A stretch of DNA of 64,000 bases from Mesostigma viride (taxonomy: Eukaryota > Streptophyta > Mesostigmatophyceae > Mesostigmatales > Mesostigmataceae). A model generated the notes under the pieces. It worked only from the letters and a program-made list of their open reading frames with translations. It was not told the DNA's origin and searched no databases. This document shows positions 1-10,168 of this stretch, piece after piece. Every line of letters begins with the position of its first letter. The stretch's first letter is position 1. Made by a program: the position numbers and the translations under genes. The stretch is from the NCBI GenBank assembly GCA_009746045.1, contig RPFO01000164.1, forward strand, positions 358,212-422,211, given 5' to 3'.

Positions 1-395
1 AGGGAGGAGGAGGAGCGAGGAGGGGAGGGAGAGAGGAGGAGGGAGGAGGGAGGAGGAGGGAGGGAGAGGAGGGAGAGGGGAGGGAGAGGGGGAGGGAGGA
101 GGAGGGAGGGAGGGAGGAGGAGGGAGGGAGGGAGGAGGGAGGAGGCGAGGGAGGGAGGGAGGAGGGAGGGAGGGAGGAGGAGGAGAGGAGGAGGGAGGAG
201 GGGGAGGAGAGGAGGAGGGAGGAGGAGGGAGGAGGGAGGAGAGGAGGGAGGGAGGGAGGGAGAGGAGGAGGAGGAGAGGAGGAGGAGGGAGAGGAGGAGG
301 AGGAGGGAGGGAGGGAGGGAGGGGGAGGGAGAGGAGGAGGGAGGGAGGGAGGAGGAGGAGGAGGGAGGAGGAGGAGGGAGGGAGGAGGGAGGAAA
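1..395. repeat. (GGA/GGGA)n purine tract
   Basis: About 395 bases of almost pure G and A on this strand, in irregular GGA, GGGA and GAGGA units. It is simple-sequence DNA with no coding sense and could form triplex (H-DNA) or G-quadruplex structures. The tract runs off the left edge of the window. Confidence 0.95.
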
Positions 396-408
396 GGCAT
401 GACTGTGT

Positions 409-455
409 GTGTGCTTGAGTGCGTGCGTGCGTGCGTGCATGCGTGCGTGCGTGCA

Positions 456-515
<60 letters not shown>

Positions 516-537
516 TTGCGTGCGTGGGTGCGTGCCG

Positions 538-602
<65 letters not shown>

Positions 603-615
603 GTGCGTGCGTGCA
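409..615. repeat. (GTGC)n microsatellite
   Basis: About fifty tandem GTGC/GCGT units with few interruptions. All three forward frames stay open only because the repeat contains no stop codon, so the apparent Cys-Val-Arg-Ala proteins are artefacts. Confidence 0.95.
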
Positions 616-624
616 TGGTTATAT

Positions 625-742
625 GGTGGGGTGGTGGTGGGGTGGTGGGTGGTGGTGGTGGGTGGGTGGGTGGGGGGTGGGGGGTGGGTGGTGTGGTGGG
701 GGTGGGTGGGTGGGTGGTGGGGTGGTGGGTGGGTGGGGAAGG
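625..742. repeat. (GGT/GGGT)n microsatellite
   Basis: GT-rich tract of GGT and GGGT units directly after the GTGC array. It has G-quadruplex potential and no gene. Confidence 0.9.
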
Positions 743-879
743 TGTGCTTTTTATTATGAAGATTAGCTAAGTCACGTGGTGTTGTTGATGTACATGTTGA
801 CTTTATCATGGGCGTGTGCCCCTAAGTCTGCCTTCCTGCAATATCACATAATATATCATCTAGATGTGTGTTGGGAACC

Positions 880-1830
880 TGACTATATATCCCAAACTGC
901 AATGGTTGACATGCAACTATGGGATGAAACCCTTGAAAAACAATTACTAGGAACTGCATTTTTTGCTATGTTTGCTAGCATCTGTCACCTATTTGTCATG
1001 CAAACAGTCTGAATTTCTTGTGGGCAGTTAACATAGATGTTTTTATGAGCTGTGCAAAGTTCTAGGCTTAACTGAGTTCATTGATATAGGCACCCATGTT
1101 GGAACCCTTGGAAAACCATGAAAAACTGCATTTGGGGGGGGGGTCGCTAGCATCAGTCACCATTTGTCATCCAACCAGCCTGAAACTTTGTGGGCATGCT
1201 GCATGGATGTGTTTAGAACATGTGCAAAGTTCCAGCTCCAACTGAGCTCATTTGGTGTCATTAGTATGCATTGTGTGATAAAACCCTTGGAAAACCATGA
1301 AAAAACTGCATTTTGGGGGTATTTATGCTAGCATTTGTCACCAATTTGTCGTCCAACCAGCCTGAAACTTTGTGGGCATGCTGCATGGATGTGTTAGAAC
1401 ATGTGCAAAGTTCCAGGCCCAACTGAGTTCATTTGGTGTCATTATGTATGCATACATGTGATAAAACCCTTAAAAAAACCATGAAAAACTTGCATTTTTG
1501 GGGTATTTATGCTAGCATTGTCACCAATTTGTCGTCCAACCAGCCTGAAACTTTGTGGGCATGCTGCATGGATGTGTTTAGAACATGTGCAAAGTTCCAG
1601 GCCCAACTGAGTTCATTTGATGTCATTATATATGCATACATGCCAGAAAGTGCTGAAAATACGTATTTTTGCTAGCAAATGTCACCATGTTACCTTGCTG
1701 CCAACTCCCAAAAATTTTTTGACCACATGGCATCATAAGATATCTGATAAGGAACCTTGGTGCCAAATTGAGGTCAAACTGACCATTATTCCATCTCCAA
1801 ATATTTTCCAGGGGAAGAAAATGGGTTTTC
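880..1830. repeat. ~183-bp degenerate tandem satellite, 4-5 units
   Basis: A block containing CCAACCAGCCTGAAACTTTG recurs at about 1171, 1353 and 1536, a period near 183 bases. More diverged units can be followed upstream to about 880 and downstream to about 1830. Each unit also carries a GCTAGCAT...GTCACC segment and an AAAACCATGAAAAA...TGCATTT segment. No conserved frame was seen. Confidence 0.8.
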
Positions 1831-1836
1831 GGATTG

Positions 1837-1982
1837 ATGTGGATGGATGGATGGATGGATGGATGATGGATGGATGGATGGATGGATGGATGGATGGAGA
1901 TGGATGGATGAGATGGATGGATATGGATGGATGGATGGATGGATGGATGGATGGATGGATGGATGGATGGATGGATGGATGG
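1837..1982. repeat. (GGAT)n microsatellite
   Basis: About thirty-five GGAT units with two short interruptions. The Trp-Met-Asp-Gly ORF on + and the His-Pro-Ser-Ile ORF on - are consequences of the repeat. Confidence 0.95.
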
Positions 1983-2689
1983 CTTGTCTTACATGATGCA
2001 GTGGAACTTTGGTGCTGGAGGGTTAATTGTGGCCCGGTCTGGTTTAGCTTCAGTGCTCTCATGGCGGCCTTCATTTGTAATTATTTGAATGCATGCCCAT
2101 TGGGCCATGCATAGTGTATATTTTTTACGCATGCACGCCCATTATGTATCGCTGGGTCCATCCCATCAATGCTTGTTTATGCCAGGTCTGGTGTAAGTAA
2201 GTTAGTACTTGCGTGTCATGCGCATGGGCATGTTTAGAGTACTATGCTAATCTCTTTAGAAACATAATTACACGGAAGTTACAAATCTCATCTGCATCAT
2301 GCCCCAAGACACTACATTAAAGAATCAAATAAAATTATAACATGCCTCCGTTGGGAGATCATGCAGCACATGCATATTCCTTGCTGAATGGGAAGAGGTG
2401 GTCAAGCCGCAACATCGAAATAAGCTAACTCTAAGCTATCTAGTCTACAAAATCCTCACTACACTTCTCCCCAAAGCCCCTTCCGCTTTGGGGGAGGGGG
2501 CTTACCCACATGGGCTGGCGTGTGAGCCGGGACATTGGTCTTCCACCTCTTCTTGTTCTGCATAGGAACAGAGAGCGAAGAAATGCGGTGTGGGACCCCT
2601 TCTCGTGGTAATGCGTTACATGTACTCCCCACCGGGCTTTGCTCTTCATGGGTTCATAAAGACAACAATTATTCAGTAAGAATTTAATA

Positions 2690-2800
2690 AATTAGGAACA
2701 TATATCCGTTGGGAGTCACTGTTACACATATACCTGAAAAGGGGCATATGATTTTAAATACATTCTGAGCTACAACCTGCACGTGCATGGGTTTAGTTAA
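2690..2800 (+). repeat. Dispersed repeat R1, partial copy
   Basis: The core TCCGTTGGGAGTCA followed by ACACATATACCTGAAAAGGGGC and a TTTTAA...ACATTCT segment matches the repeats at 59110-59310 and 59578-59970 (+) and 61600-61965 (-). It follows an AT-rich AATTTAATAAATTA stretch as the other copies do. The rest of 2000-3590 has no recognised gene. Confidence 0.6.
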
Positions 2801-3590
2801 CTGGCACCTATACTAGAGGCCTGACATGGGGTGGAGCTTCAGTGCTTCCCCGCCTTCTCCTTCTCCCACACTGGGTGCTCCGCGTCCTTCTTCTCCGGCC
2901 CTGCCCATGGGTGCACCGGCCCCGCCTCCTCCTTCTCCTCACGGGACGATTCGCGCTCCACGCATGGCTGCAGCATCAGTTAGCACGGGCAAGACATAGC
3001 AGTAACCGCGCTATGGCTGTTCTAGCACCAGCCTAGCAGACTGCCATGATCACTCAGCAAACCCACGACAGCTAAACCCTTGGCTGTCACAACCAGTCCA
3101 TGCATCATTAAGTATGGGTACAGGGAAAGCTTCCCGCATATCCATGGCCATATGGATGGCAGCAACACAACGACTTGCCCCCTAGCCCCCCGTGCACACA
3201 CAAAAACGTGGGTCGTGGCTTCCACGCCCCATCCGCCATGCATGCCAGCGCGTACCTTACTCGCATTCACACCGGGCTGCATCCCAGCGCCGTTGCTGTC
3301 CCCATGTGACACGTCGGCTGATTAAGCAGATACACAGCAGAGTCTGATGTAAACCGCTAAACCCCAAACCCATGCAGACCACAGTCAAGGACGCGTGCAT
3401 GTCAAGCCATGCCAATTGTGAACCGTACAGCAATTTACTTTTCAAGCCTGAAGAGGTGGATAGCAGATACTAGCCTGGAAGAGGTTACAGGGGCACATGT
3501 CCATTAGCGAGCGGAACAACACAGCTTACACCCTACAAGCGTACCGCACAATGTCCTCCTGCAATTGTCTGCAGATCTCCCAATGCCGCA

Positions 3591-3683
3591 GACATCTCCA
3601 CTGCTCTCATGGCGATTGCAAATGCTTCATGCCGCTGACATCTCCACTGCTCTCATGGCGATTGCAAATGCTTGATGCCGCAC
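3591..3683. repeat. 46-bp tandem duplication
   Basis: The stretch beginning GACATCTCCACTGCTCTCAT at 3591 is repeated from 3637 with almost no change. It lies just 3' of the hypothetical minus-strand gene at 3753-4862. Confidence 0.85.
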
Positions 3684-3752
3684 CTCTGCTTACAGCAGAA
3701 AAGCTTCCTCCGGGCGAGGCACCTGACTGGAACCAACACCCATTCCTTGGCT

Positions 3753-4862
3753 TCACAACGTGGCCATGACAGCATCGTGAATCTGCTTCGCCAACGCCCA
3801 CACTTCAGGACCCGCGCCCTGCACCGCCATGGCCACAGGCTGCACCGCTGCAATCGATGCAGCATTCACTGCCTGCGCCGCACCATGTACTGCATGCACG
3901 AAAGCCAATCCTGGCTCGGTTATCATGGTCTTGCCCGATTCCTGCTGCTTCTTCTTCTTCGATGCGGTCATGCGCACTTTATACCCCTTCCTCTCCAAGC
4001 ACGCCTTCAGCACCTGGCTCGTGCGGTGCTGAATATGCTTCTGAAGGCGCGCCTTCTAAACACGAAATGTTGGCAATGTATGATTCCCAAACGGCATGAT
4101 AGGCACATAATCAGTCCCATGAATTGCTTTGCGGCAGTCAATGCACCAGAACACCTGTTGAAAAAAGAAGGTTATGCACGCTAGCGATTACCCGCGGCAA
4201 GAAGCAATCAACACGCCTCGCTAACAACTGCAACCACAATGTAATTCATGACGGGCCACTCACCGCTACCCTGCTCTCCTGCTTCAATGTCTCCCCATTC
4301 TCAAGGCCTCCATTGTAAACCTCTCCGTCTTCACCATCGTCATCGTCTTCCTCTTCCTCCACTCCGACGTATCCGTGTTTCCTTTTCCTAAGATACCTAG
4401 GGTTGTTCAAGTCGTATGTGCGGCGTTGGCACACTTCCAACAAAATTTTGGCCGCCTCTACCCATTACCATTTATTCGTACTATCATAACATATCCAGGC
4501 GTTTGAAAAATCATTCCCTCGTTCAAACTTCTACCCCTGGGCGTCCATGACGAGGCAGTCACGACGGGACGCAGATGCACAAAAATAAAACAAGGCGACA
4601 TCCCTTCAATCATTGACCAAAAAACAGAATACGCGCAGAACTTGGATTTCAACACCACGCACCCATTACCAGCGAGCACGGCTGGCCTGCAACCGCCATC
4701 ATTTCATAACCAGAAGCCAGGGCCCACACTCCATCCCGTTACCTCATCTTCCACGCACGGCTTCCGCTGCTTCCCTCTGCTCTTTCGCATTCTCCGCCAG
4801 CAACCTCGCCTTCTCCTCGTCCAACAATCCACTAACAATAAAATCCCCTCTATTGGACGCCA
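3753..4862 (-). CDS. Hypothetical spliced gene, minus strand, with one in-frame TAG
   Basis: I do not recognise the family. A possible start ATG at 4862 opens a charged helix (MASNRGDFIVSGLLDEEKAR). A later exon (about 4450-4264) encodes a basic stretch, then the acidic run VEEEEDDDDGEDGE, and ends at a strong donor GTGAGT. A 109-base intron (4263-4155) ends in TTTTTTCAACAG, and the next exon (4154-3753) continues in phase 0 with VFWCIDCRKAIHGTDYVPIM, then PFGNHTLPTFRV, then a TAG, then KARLQKHIQHRTSQVLKACL and a lysine-rich, Ala/Val-rich tail in the same frame. The first exon-intron boundary is unclear: its frame reaches a TGA beside a GTAACG donor. Whether the single TAG marks decay, a terminal stop or an error cannot be decided here. 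Confidence 0.4.
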
Positions 4863-5044
4863 TTCAGACGAACTTTGCTAGCGTCTTTTCACCGGCCCCA
4901 GCACACATAATCTATAGCCGCTTACTGACAACGGCCGACAACGACAACTGCTGAATAGGCGAAAAAGGCTGATAACTACATTTTTATATTTCGCTGCATT
5001 TGCTAATAGACACGCACGTTCTCCCACTTCTCCATTACAATATA

Positions 5045-6104
5045 GAGCTTTTGACAGATCTGAAAAGTTAGGGCCCGAAAAATACAGATGGCTAGGCGTA
5101 TATGCAGATCTGTTTTTTTATTCCAGATCTGTACGTAAACTCCGACGTAATGCCCTTACGTCTTCGAGACTCGTCCCGGGCCATGCATGCGGGCGGTGCG
5201 GCACAAATACCTGCAAATTAGCCAAAATTAGTCAGCCATGGTTTTAAAAGTAAGCTAATGGAATTTTAAGGCATGGTAAAACCAGTCCTGAAAAGCTAGC
5301 AGCCCAGTTTTATCGCGTGTAGACTGTTTGCTTTCTCGACATTTTGTTCGGACGCGAGTGCATTATCACGGGAAGCATTACGATTGGTACGTGAAGCCTC
5401 TGCTCTATGACGGGAAGGCATCTGGCGTTGCTGCAACTGGAATCAGGCCAGTGCCATGTTCGGCACCGTGCACGCGGAAATAAGGCGCCGTCACGTTAGA
5501 TAGCACTGCTGAGGACGAGCTGCGCCTGCCTGCTCATAGTTACCGAGTTTTTCTCGCATCGCACTGCATTATTGCTGGCCAGACTTTGCTGCCTTTATGC
5601 CCGACAGATTGGTTCACGAACCGTTTTAATTTGCTGCGTGCGTGGCTCCTGCCCTTCCATGGCAACCACACGCTTGTCCTGTAACCATGCAATTCATTCC
5701 ATTTGCGTTATGAAGCTGGCAGCTTGTGAGCCTGCAACCATTAATTGCAGTTTGGCACATGTTACAACAAGAAGGCTCCTTGAATTAAGGCTGCTTTCTC
5801 GCTTATTTTTGCTGATGCTACAGGCAACTTTGGACTTTACACGAACTTGAGTCCCACCCGCATCCAGCCCCCCCAATCATCCTGGTCATACGGCTGACAT
5901 TCCTCTAGCTTTCGTACAGTAGCCATGGCTGAATTTTGCTTCCAGGTACTGAACAAGTGAACACGGCCTGCACCTCGACCCCCGAAGACGTAAAGGCATT
6001 ACGTCGGAGTTTACGTACAGATCTGTCATTAAAAAACAGATCTGCATATACGCCTAGCCATCTGTATTTTTCGGGCCCTAACTTTACAGATCTGTCAAAA
6101 GCCC
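5045..6104. mobile_element. MULE-like non-autonomous DNA transposon, 1060 bp
   Basis: Terminal inverted repeats of about 122 bases (5045-5166 and 5983-6104) begin G(A/G)GCTTTTGACAGATCTG and agree at nearly every position. The element is flanked by a perfect 9-bp direct duplication TACAATATA at 5036-5044 and 6105-6113. Long TIRs plus 9-bp target duplications are the hallmark of Mutator-like elements; the 9-bp duplication is seen, the superfamily is inferred. The roughly 815-base interior has only short ORFs and no transposase motif, so it must depend on an autonomous relative. The TIRs contain several inverted CAGATCTG palindromes. Confidence 0.85.
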
Positions 6105-6440
6105 TACAATATAATTATCCATCTGGCCGTGTACAGGCAAAGATCCCCGAAGTAACTTACTGAAACGTATCTTACAGCATCGGATCACTGGCACCTAATC
6201 TACAGGTGGTAGATTACCAACCAAGACCCGTCGCGGTAATTTACTCTGTCGGAAATGTACTACCAAAGATGTGCAGTCGTAACGTTACTCTTACTTACGG
6301 CTAGTAAAATTACTACGTAGGATGATAGGTAGTAATGATTACGGCGTTGGATCTCACGCCTCGTATCTAGGTAGTAAGATAAGACCTCGTAATTTACGCC
6401 TCGGATCATTTTTACTACCCTCGGACGAAAAGTATAGTGC

Positions 6441-8017
6441 ATGGTCATTTGGTTTCCAGATAGCTCTTACTGGGTACCTGAACGTCATTATAGATTGGAA
6501 AATTTATCCTTGGTAGATATTACTCCTCCTACACCTGTTGATCCTCCTGTAAGACCTATACCTGAAGTATTAATGTCCAATGATGAGTTGCGTTCTGAAC
6601 TAAAGGAATATGGATATTTATTATGTATGTTCCTTCAGTTAGAAGTACAGGAGATACCTATCACTAATAATAGTGTGGATATAGATATAAACACAGTGGA
6701 TACAATAGGAGTGGGATTTACTGAAAATGAAATAGTAAGATACATGGCTGTGATAGATTCCTCAAAGGTTTTTGAAGAAAAGACTCCTTCTTATCCTCCT
6801 CCTCGTTCTGTTTTACACCGTGTAGTTATCAAGGACGGTGCAGTTCCTACGCACTCTCCGATGTATAGAATGGGCCCTACCGAGTTAAAGGAACTAAAAC
6901 AGATTTTAGTGTCTATTAGAAGCAGGATTGATAGAGCCTAGTAACTCCCCTACTCAGCTGGTGTCCTGTTAGTTCCTAAGCCAAATGGCAAGTTTCGCCT
7001 AGTTACTGATTATAGGAAGTTGAATGATATTACTGTGAAGTCTAAATACCCTCTACCTCGTATTGATGATATATTTAATAAGGTTAAAGGTTCCACTTGT
7101 TTCACAGTACTGGATTGTGCGGATGGTTTTTGGCAGTTGCGGATAGCTCCTGAGGATTGCCATAAAACCGCCTTTGCTACCCCTTTTGGTCATTACCAGT
7201 TTAGAGTAGCGGCTATGGGACTCTGTAACTCGCCTGCCTCTTTTCAAATGTTAATGAATGAAGTGCTTAGACCTGTTATGGGAAATTCTCATCTTCCTCA
7301 GGTGTCCTCTGATCTAAAGGATCCTTCCTTCTCCTCTGTTTCTTTATCTGAGCATGACCGTTCTTGTGCTCAAGCTTACTTAGATGATATTCTTATTTAC
7401 TCTCCTGATTTTGAAACGCACCTACGTGATTTAAAGAAAGTATTAGAAATAATGGCTGAAAATTCTTTGTGGGCGCGCCGTGCTAAAGTCGTTCGGGTAG
7501 GAGTGTCCCATTTTTAGGGCACGTTCTGTCAGATGCCGGGGTCGCTACCGACCCGGATAAAACTAAGTCAATTCAGGAATGGCCTACTCCTACCGACGTT
7601 AAAGGTGTACGTAGTTTCCTAGGAATTGCTTCTTACTATAGGCGTTTTATCCCGCGTTTCGCAACTATAGCAGCCCCTATTAATCATTTATTAAAGAAGG
7701 ATATCCCCTTTGTTTGGAGTAGTGAATGTCAGTCGGCTTTTCAGTGCCTAAAATCCCTACTCCTTTCCCCTCCTGTACTCATCCTACCGGATACTACTAA
7801 ACCCTTTGTTGTGGCTACAGATGCTAGTAAAGTAGCTATAGGTGGTGTCCTTCTCCAGGATCAGGGTCAGGGCTTACAGCCAATTGAGTATATCTCTAGG
7901 ACAATGCTCCCTGCGGAGCGTAACTATCCTGTACACCAGCAGGAACTCTTAGCTGTGGTGTATTGTTGCCACGCGTGGCAGCACTTCCTTAAAGGTGCCA
8001 ATTTGATGTCTGCCTGA
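6441..8017 (+). pseudogene. Ty3/gypsy pol: protease end, RT and RNase H, frameshifted
   Basis: This is the polymerase half of a Ty3/gypsy chromovirus, which would copy the element RNA into cDNA. A remnant like the C-terminal end of a retropepsin (YLNVIIDWKI, another frame, about 6475-6505) comes first, then an RT lead-in (HRVVIKDGAVPTHSPMYRM). The frame breaks near 6925 and 6972 and resumes with VPKPNGKFRLVTDYRKLND and the catalytic AYLDDILIYS (about 7372-7400). It breaks again near 7510, continues with FLGHVLSDAG, the RT thumb (SFLGIASYYRRFIPRF) and the RNase H start (VVATDASKVAIGGVLLQDQG), and shifts once more near 8000 into the integrase frame. Four or more frameshifts mean it is dead unless some are sequence errors. 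Gag, most of the protease and a 5' LTR were not found upstream, so the copy looks 5'-truncated. Confidence 0.9.
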
Positions 8018-10092
8018 ATGAACCCTGTGAGCTAGATCCTTATAGGTTAGTTATCCAAACGGATCATCGTCCCCTTACCCATCTTCTCTCCCAACCCAAC
8101 CTTACCCCTCGGCAAGCGCGCTGGATGGAATTTTTAGCACAGTTTTCCCCTTTTAAACTTCAGTATGTCAAGGGTGTAGATAACATAGTACCAGATGCAC
8201 TCTCTCGTCGTGCAGACTATTCCTTCTTCGAGGACCTTGATGTTCTCAATACTACTCTAGTTCCTACTACTATGGGTGTAACCCCTTATGGTGAACTACC
8301 TGATGATGAATCCTATGCCTACCTCTTTCATACAGCTGTTCGCATGCCTGATCTCCTTTCTCACGTAGGACTCTCTCTCCCGTGTGAGGCCCTTCCCGTG
8401 GCCTCGGTGGGGGGGGAGGGGAAAAATAAAATTTCTATACCGCTTAGCCATATAGCGACTAGGTCAGGAAAGTCTTATGAAAACGTAGTCCCTCTAGGAC
8501 CTCCCCTTCTCTTTGGCAAGGCGGTAGGAGATCTCTTTAAACCTGTTCTGGATACTTCTGTAGCGATGCCTACCTCTGATCTTGAACGCCTTATTAGTAG
8601 ATTTACGGCCACTGAGCCGGAAGCATTAGCTGCCATTGCTGCACATCCCCAACAATTAGGCAAGCACCCTTGTAAATTTGTAGGTGGGTTTTTATATGTG
8701 CAGATAGCAGATTCTCCCCCTCAATGGCGCCTGTATGTCCCTCCTATCTGTCGCTCCTCCTTGCTCTTTGAGTTGCATGACTTAGCTGCTCATCAGGGTG
8801 GTAAACGGGTACGGGACCTAGTAGCCCGCTCTTATTACTGGCCTTCCCTTTATAAGGATGTAGATGAGTATGTTAGAACTTGTCAATCTTGCCAGGAAAT
8901 GAAACCCAATAATGTAGGACAGATAGCAGAACCTAGGACCTTGCCTGACCCCATCATGCCTTGGGATTCTATCATGATGGATTTTGTAGGACCTTTTAGA
9001 AAGAATGATAGGGGCAATGCCCAAATCCTTGTGTTCATAGATCGTTTTACTCGTATGTGCCATCTTGTGCCGTGTCCTTTAGAACTCACCGCACGTGATT
9101 GCGCACGCCTATACCTCAATAATGTATATAGATATCATGGATTGAGTAGGCAGTTTATTAGTGATAAGGATAAATTATTTACCTCAGATTTTTGGCAGCA
9201 GTTTTTCGCTGCCATCGGTACCAAGGTTACCTACGGTACTGCCTACCACTCCTCCTCCTCTCATTTAGTAGAGCGTCTTAATAGAGTAGTAGAAGAAGCG
9301 CTTAGGCACTATGTTAATGGCTCGGGTAGTGATTGGGAGGATTATTTATGTTTGGTAGAGTTCTCCCTCAACAATTGTCCCCAAGCTGCGCATGGATATA
9401 CGCCCTTCTTCTTAGATACTGGTAGACAGCCCCTTACCCCTACCTCTCTCTTAGCTAGTCCTCTACGGGACAAGGATGATGTGTCCCGAGATACTGTAGA
9501 AGGTGTACAGTCCTTACTAGATAGAATGAAAACTGCTCATGACCACGCGATCTCAGGGTACCAAAAAGCTCAGGCTAAGTACCTTGCTAGGTTGCGTGCC
9601 TCCTTAGATAGACGAGCACCTGAGATAGAAATAGGAGATCTAGTATTAGTAGAAGGCCCCCGTGTTGGCCGTTTTGCTCATAAGTTTGAAGCAGAACTGA
9701 AGGTCAAACTTAGGCCCGCCTTCTTAGGACCCTTCCATGTGTTGTCTAGGGTAGGAAATTTCTTATATAAAGTCGATATCCCTACCTCCTGGCAAACGCA
9801 TTCAAACACCTTCCATAGGAGCCAGCTTAAACTGTACCATCCTAGTACGTTCGCTGGCAGGGAGTTAGCGCCTGCCCCTTTAGAGCATAACCCTGACACT
9901 GGGGAAGTAGAAGACGAAGTAGAAAGCATCGTGGCCCATAGAGATATCAAAAAGGGCCGCGGTACCCAGCGTCAGTATAAAGTGAAGTGGATGTATGCTC
10001 GTAGTGAAGTAGATAAGGTTTGGTATACGGAGAGTGAGCTAGATGGGTGTAGTCGCCTGCTGCAGGAATATAAAACCCTGCACAAGCTCTAG
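8002..10092 (+). CDS. Ty3/gypsy integrase with C-terminal chromodomain
   Basis: Open frame carrying the end of RNase H (IQTDHRPLTHLLSQ...VDNIVPDALSRRADY), an HHCC zinc domain (LHDLAAHQGGKRVRDL... then CQSCQEMK) and the DDE core. The core shows MMDFVGPF for the first Asp, FISDKDKLFTSDFWQQ for the second and HLVERLNRVVEEALR for the Glu. After a basic C-terminal region (HKFEAELKVKLRPAFLGPFH, a GPF-type SH3-like fold) the protein ends in a chromodomain-like segment, VESIVAHRDIKKGRGTQRQY then KVKWMYARSEVDKVWYTESE. Chromodomains steer integration to marked chromatin in chromoviruses; that role is family knowledge. The catalytic residues appear intact. Codon use is less GC-rich than in the ORF that follows. 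Confidence 0.92.
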   Translation, partial: FDVCLNEPCELDPYRLVIQTDHRPLTHLLSQPNLTPRQARWMEFLAQFSPFKLQYVKGVDNIVPDALSRRADYSFFEDLDVLNTTLVPTTMGVTPYGELPDDESYAYLFHTAVRMPDLLSHVGLSLPCEALPVASVGGEGKNKISIPLSHIATRSGKSYENVVPLGPPLLFGKAVGDLFKPVLDTSVAMPTSDLERLISRFTATEPEALAAIAAHPQQLGKHPCKFVGGFLYVQIADSPPQWRLYVPPICRSSLLFELHDLAAHQGGKRVRDLVARSYYWPSLYKDVDEYVRTCQSCQEMKPNNVGQIAEPRTLPDPIMPWDSIMMDFVGPFRKNDRGNAQILVFIDRFTRMCHLVPCPLELTARDCARLYLNNVYRYHGLSRQFISDKDKLFTSDFWQQFFAAIGTKVTYGTAYHSSSSHLVERLNRVVEEALRHYVNGSGSDWEDYLCLVEFSLNNCPQAAHGYTPFFLDTGRQPLTPTSLLASPLRDKDDVSRDTVEGVQSLLDRMKTAHDHAISGYQKAQAKYLARLRASLDRRAPEIEIGDLVLVEGPRVGRFAHKFEAELKVKLRPAFLGPFHVLSRVGNFLYKVDIPTSWQTHSNTFHRSQLKLYHPSTFAGRELAPAPLEHNPDTGEVEDEVESIVAHRDIKKGRGTQRQYKVKWMYARSEVDKVWYTESELDGCSRLLQEYKTLHKL

Positions 10093-10168
10093 TTGTAGGC
10101 CTTCTCCTCTCTTATGTTATGTCTGCTGTCGACGGGTGGTTGGTTGTCCCCTCCCCTCCGCAGCCGTC

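Noticed and set aside
399-770. Cys/Val/Arg-rich ORFs in three frames.
   Set aside because: They are translations of (GTGC)n and (GGT)n microsatellites.
6115-6440. GTAA/TTAC-rich stretch considered as the missing 5' LTR of the chromovirus.
   Set aside because: Only short words resemble the 3' LTR; no collinear match was found.
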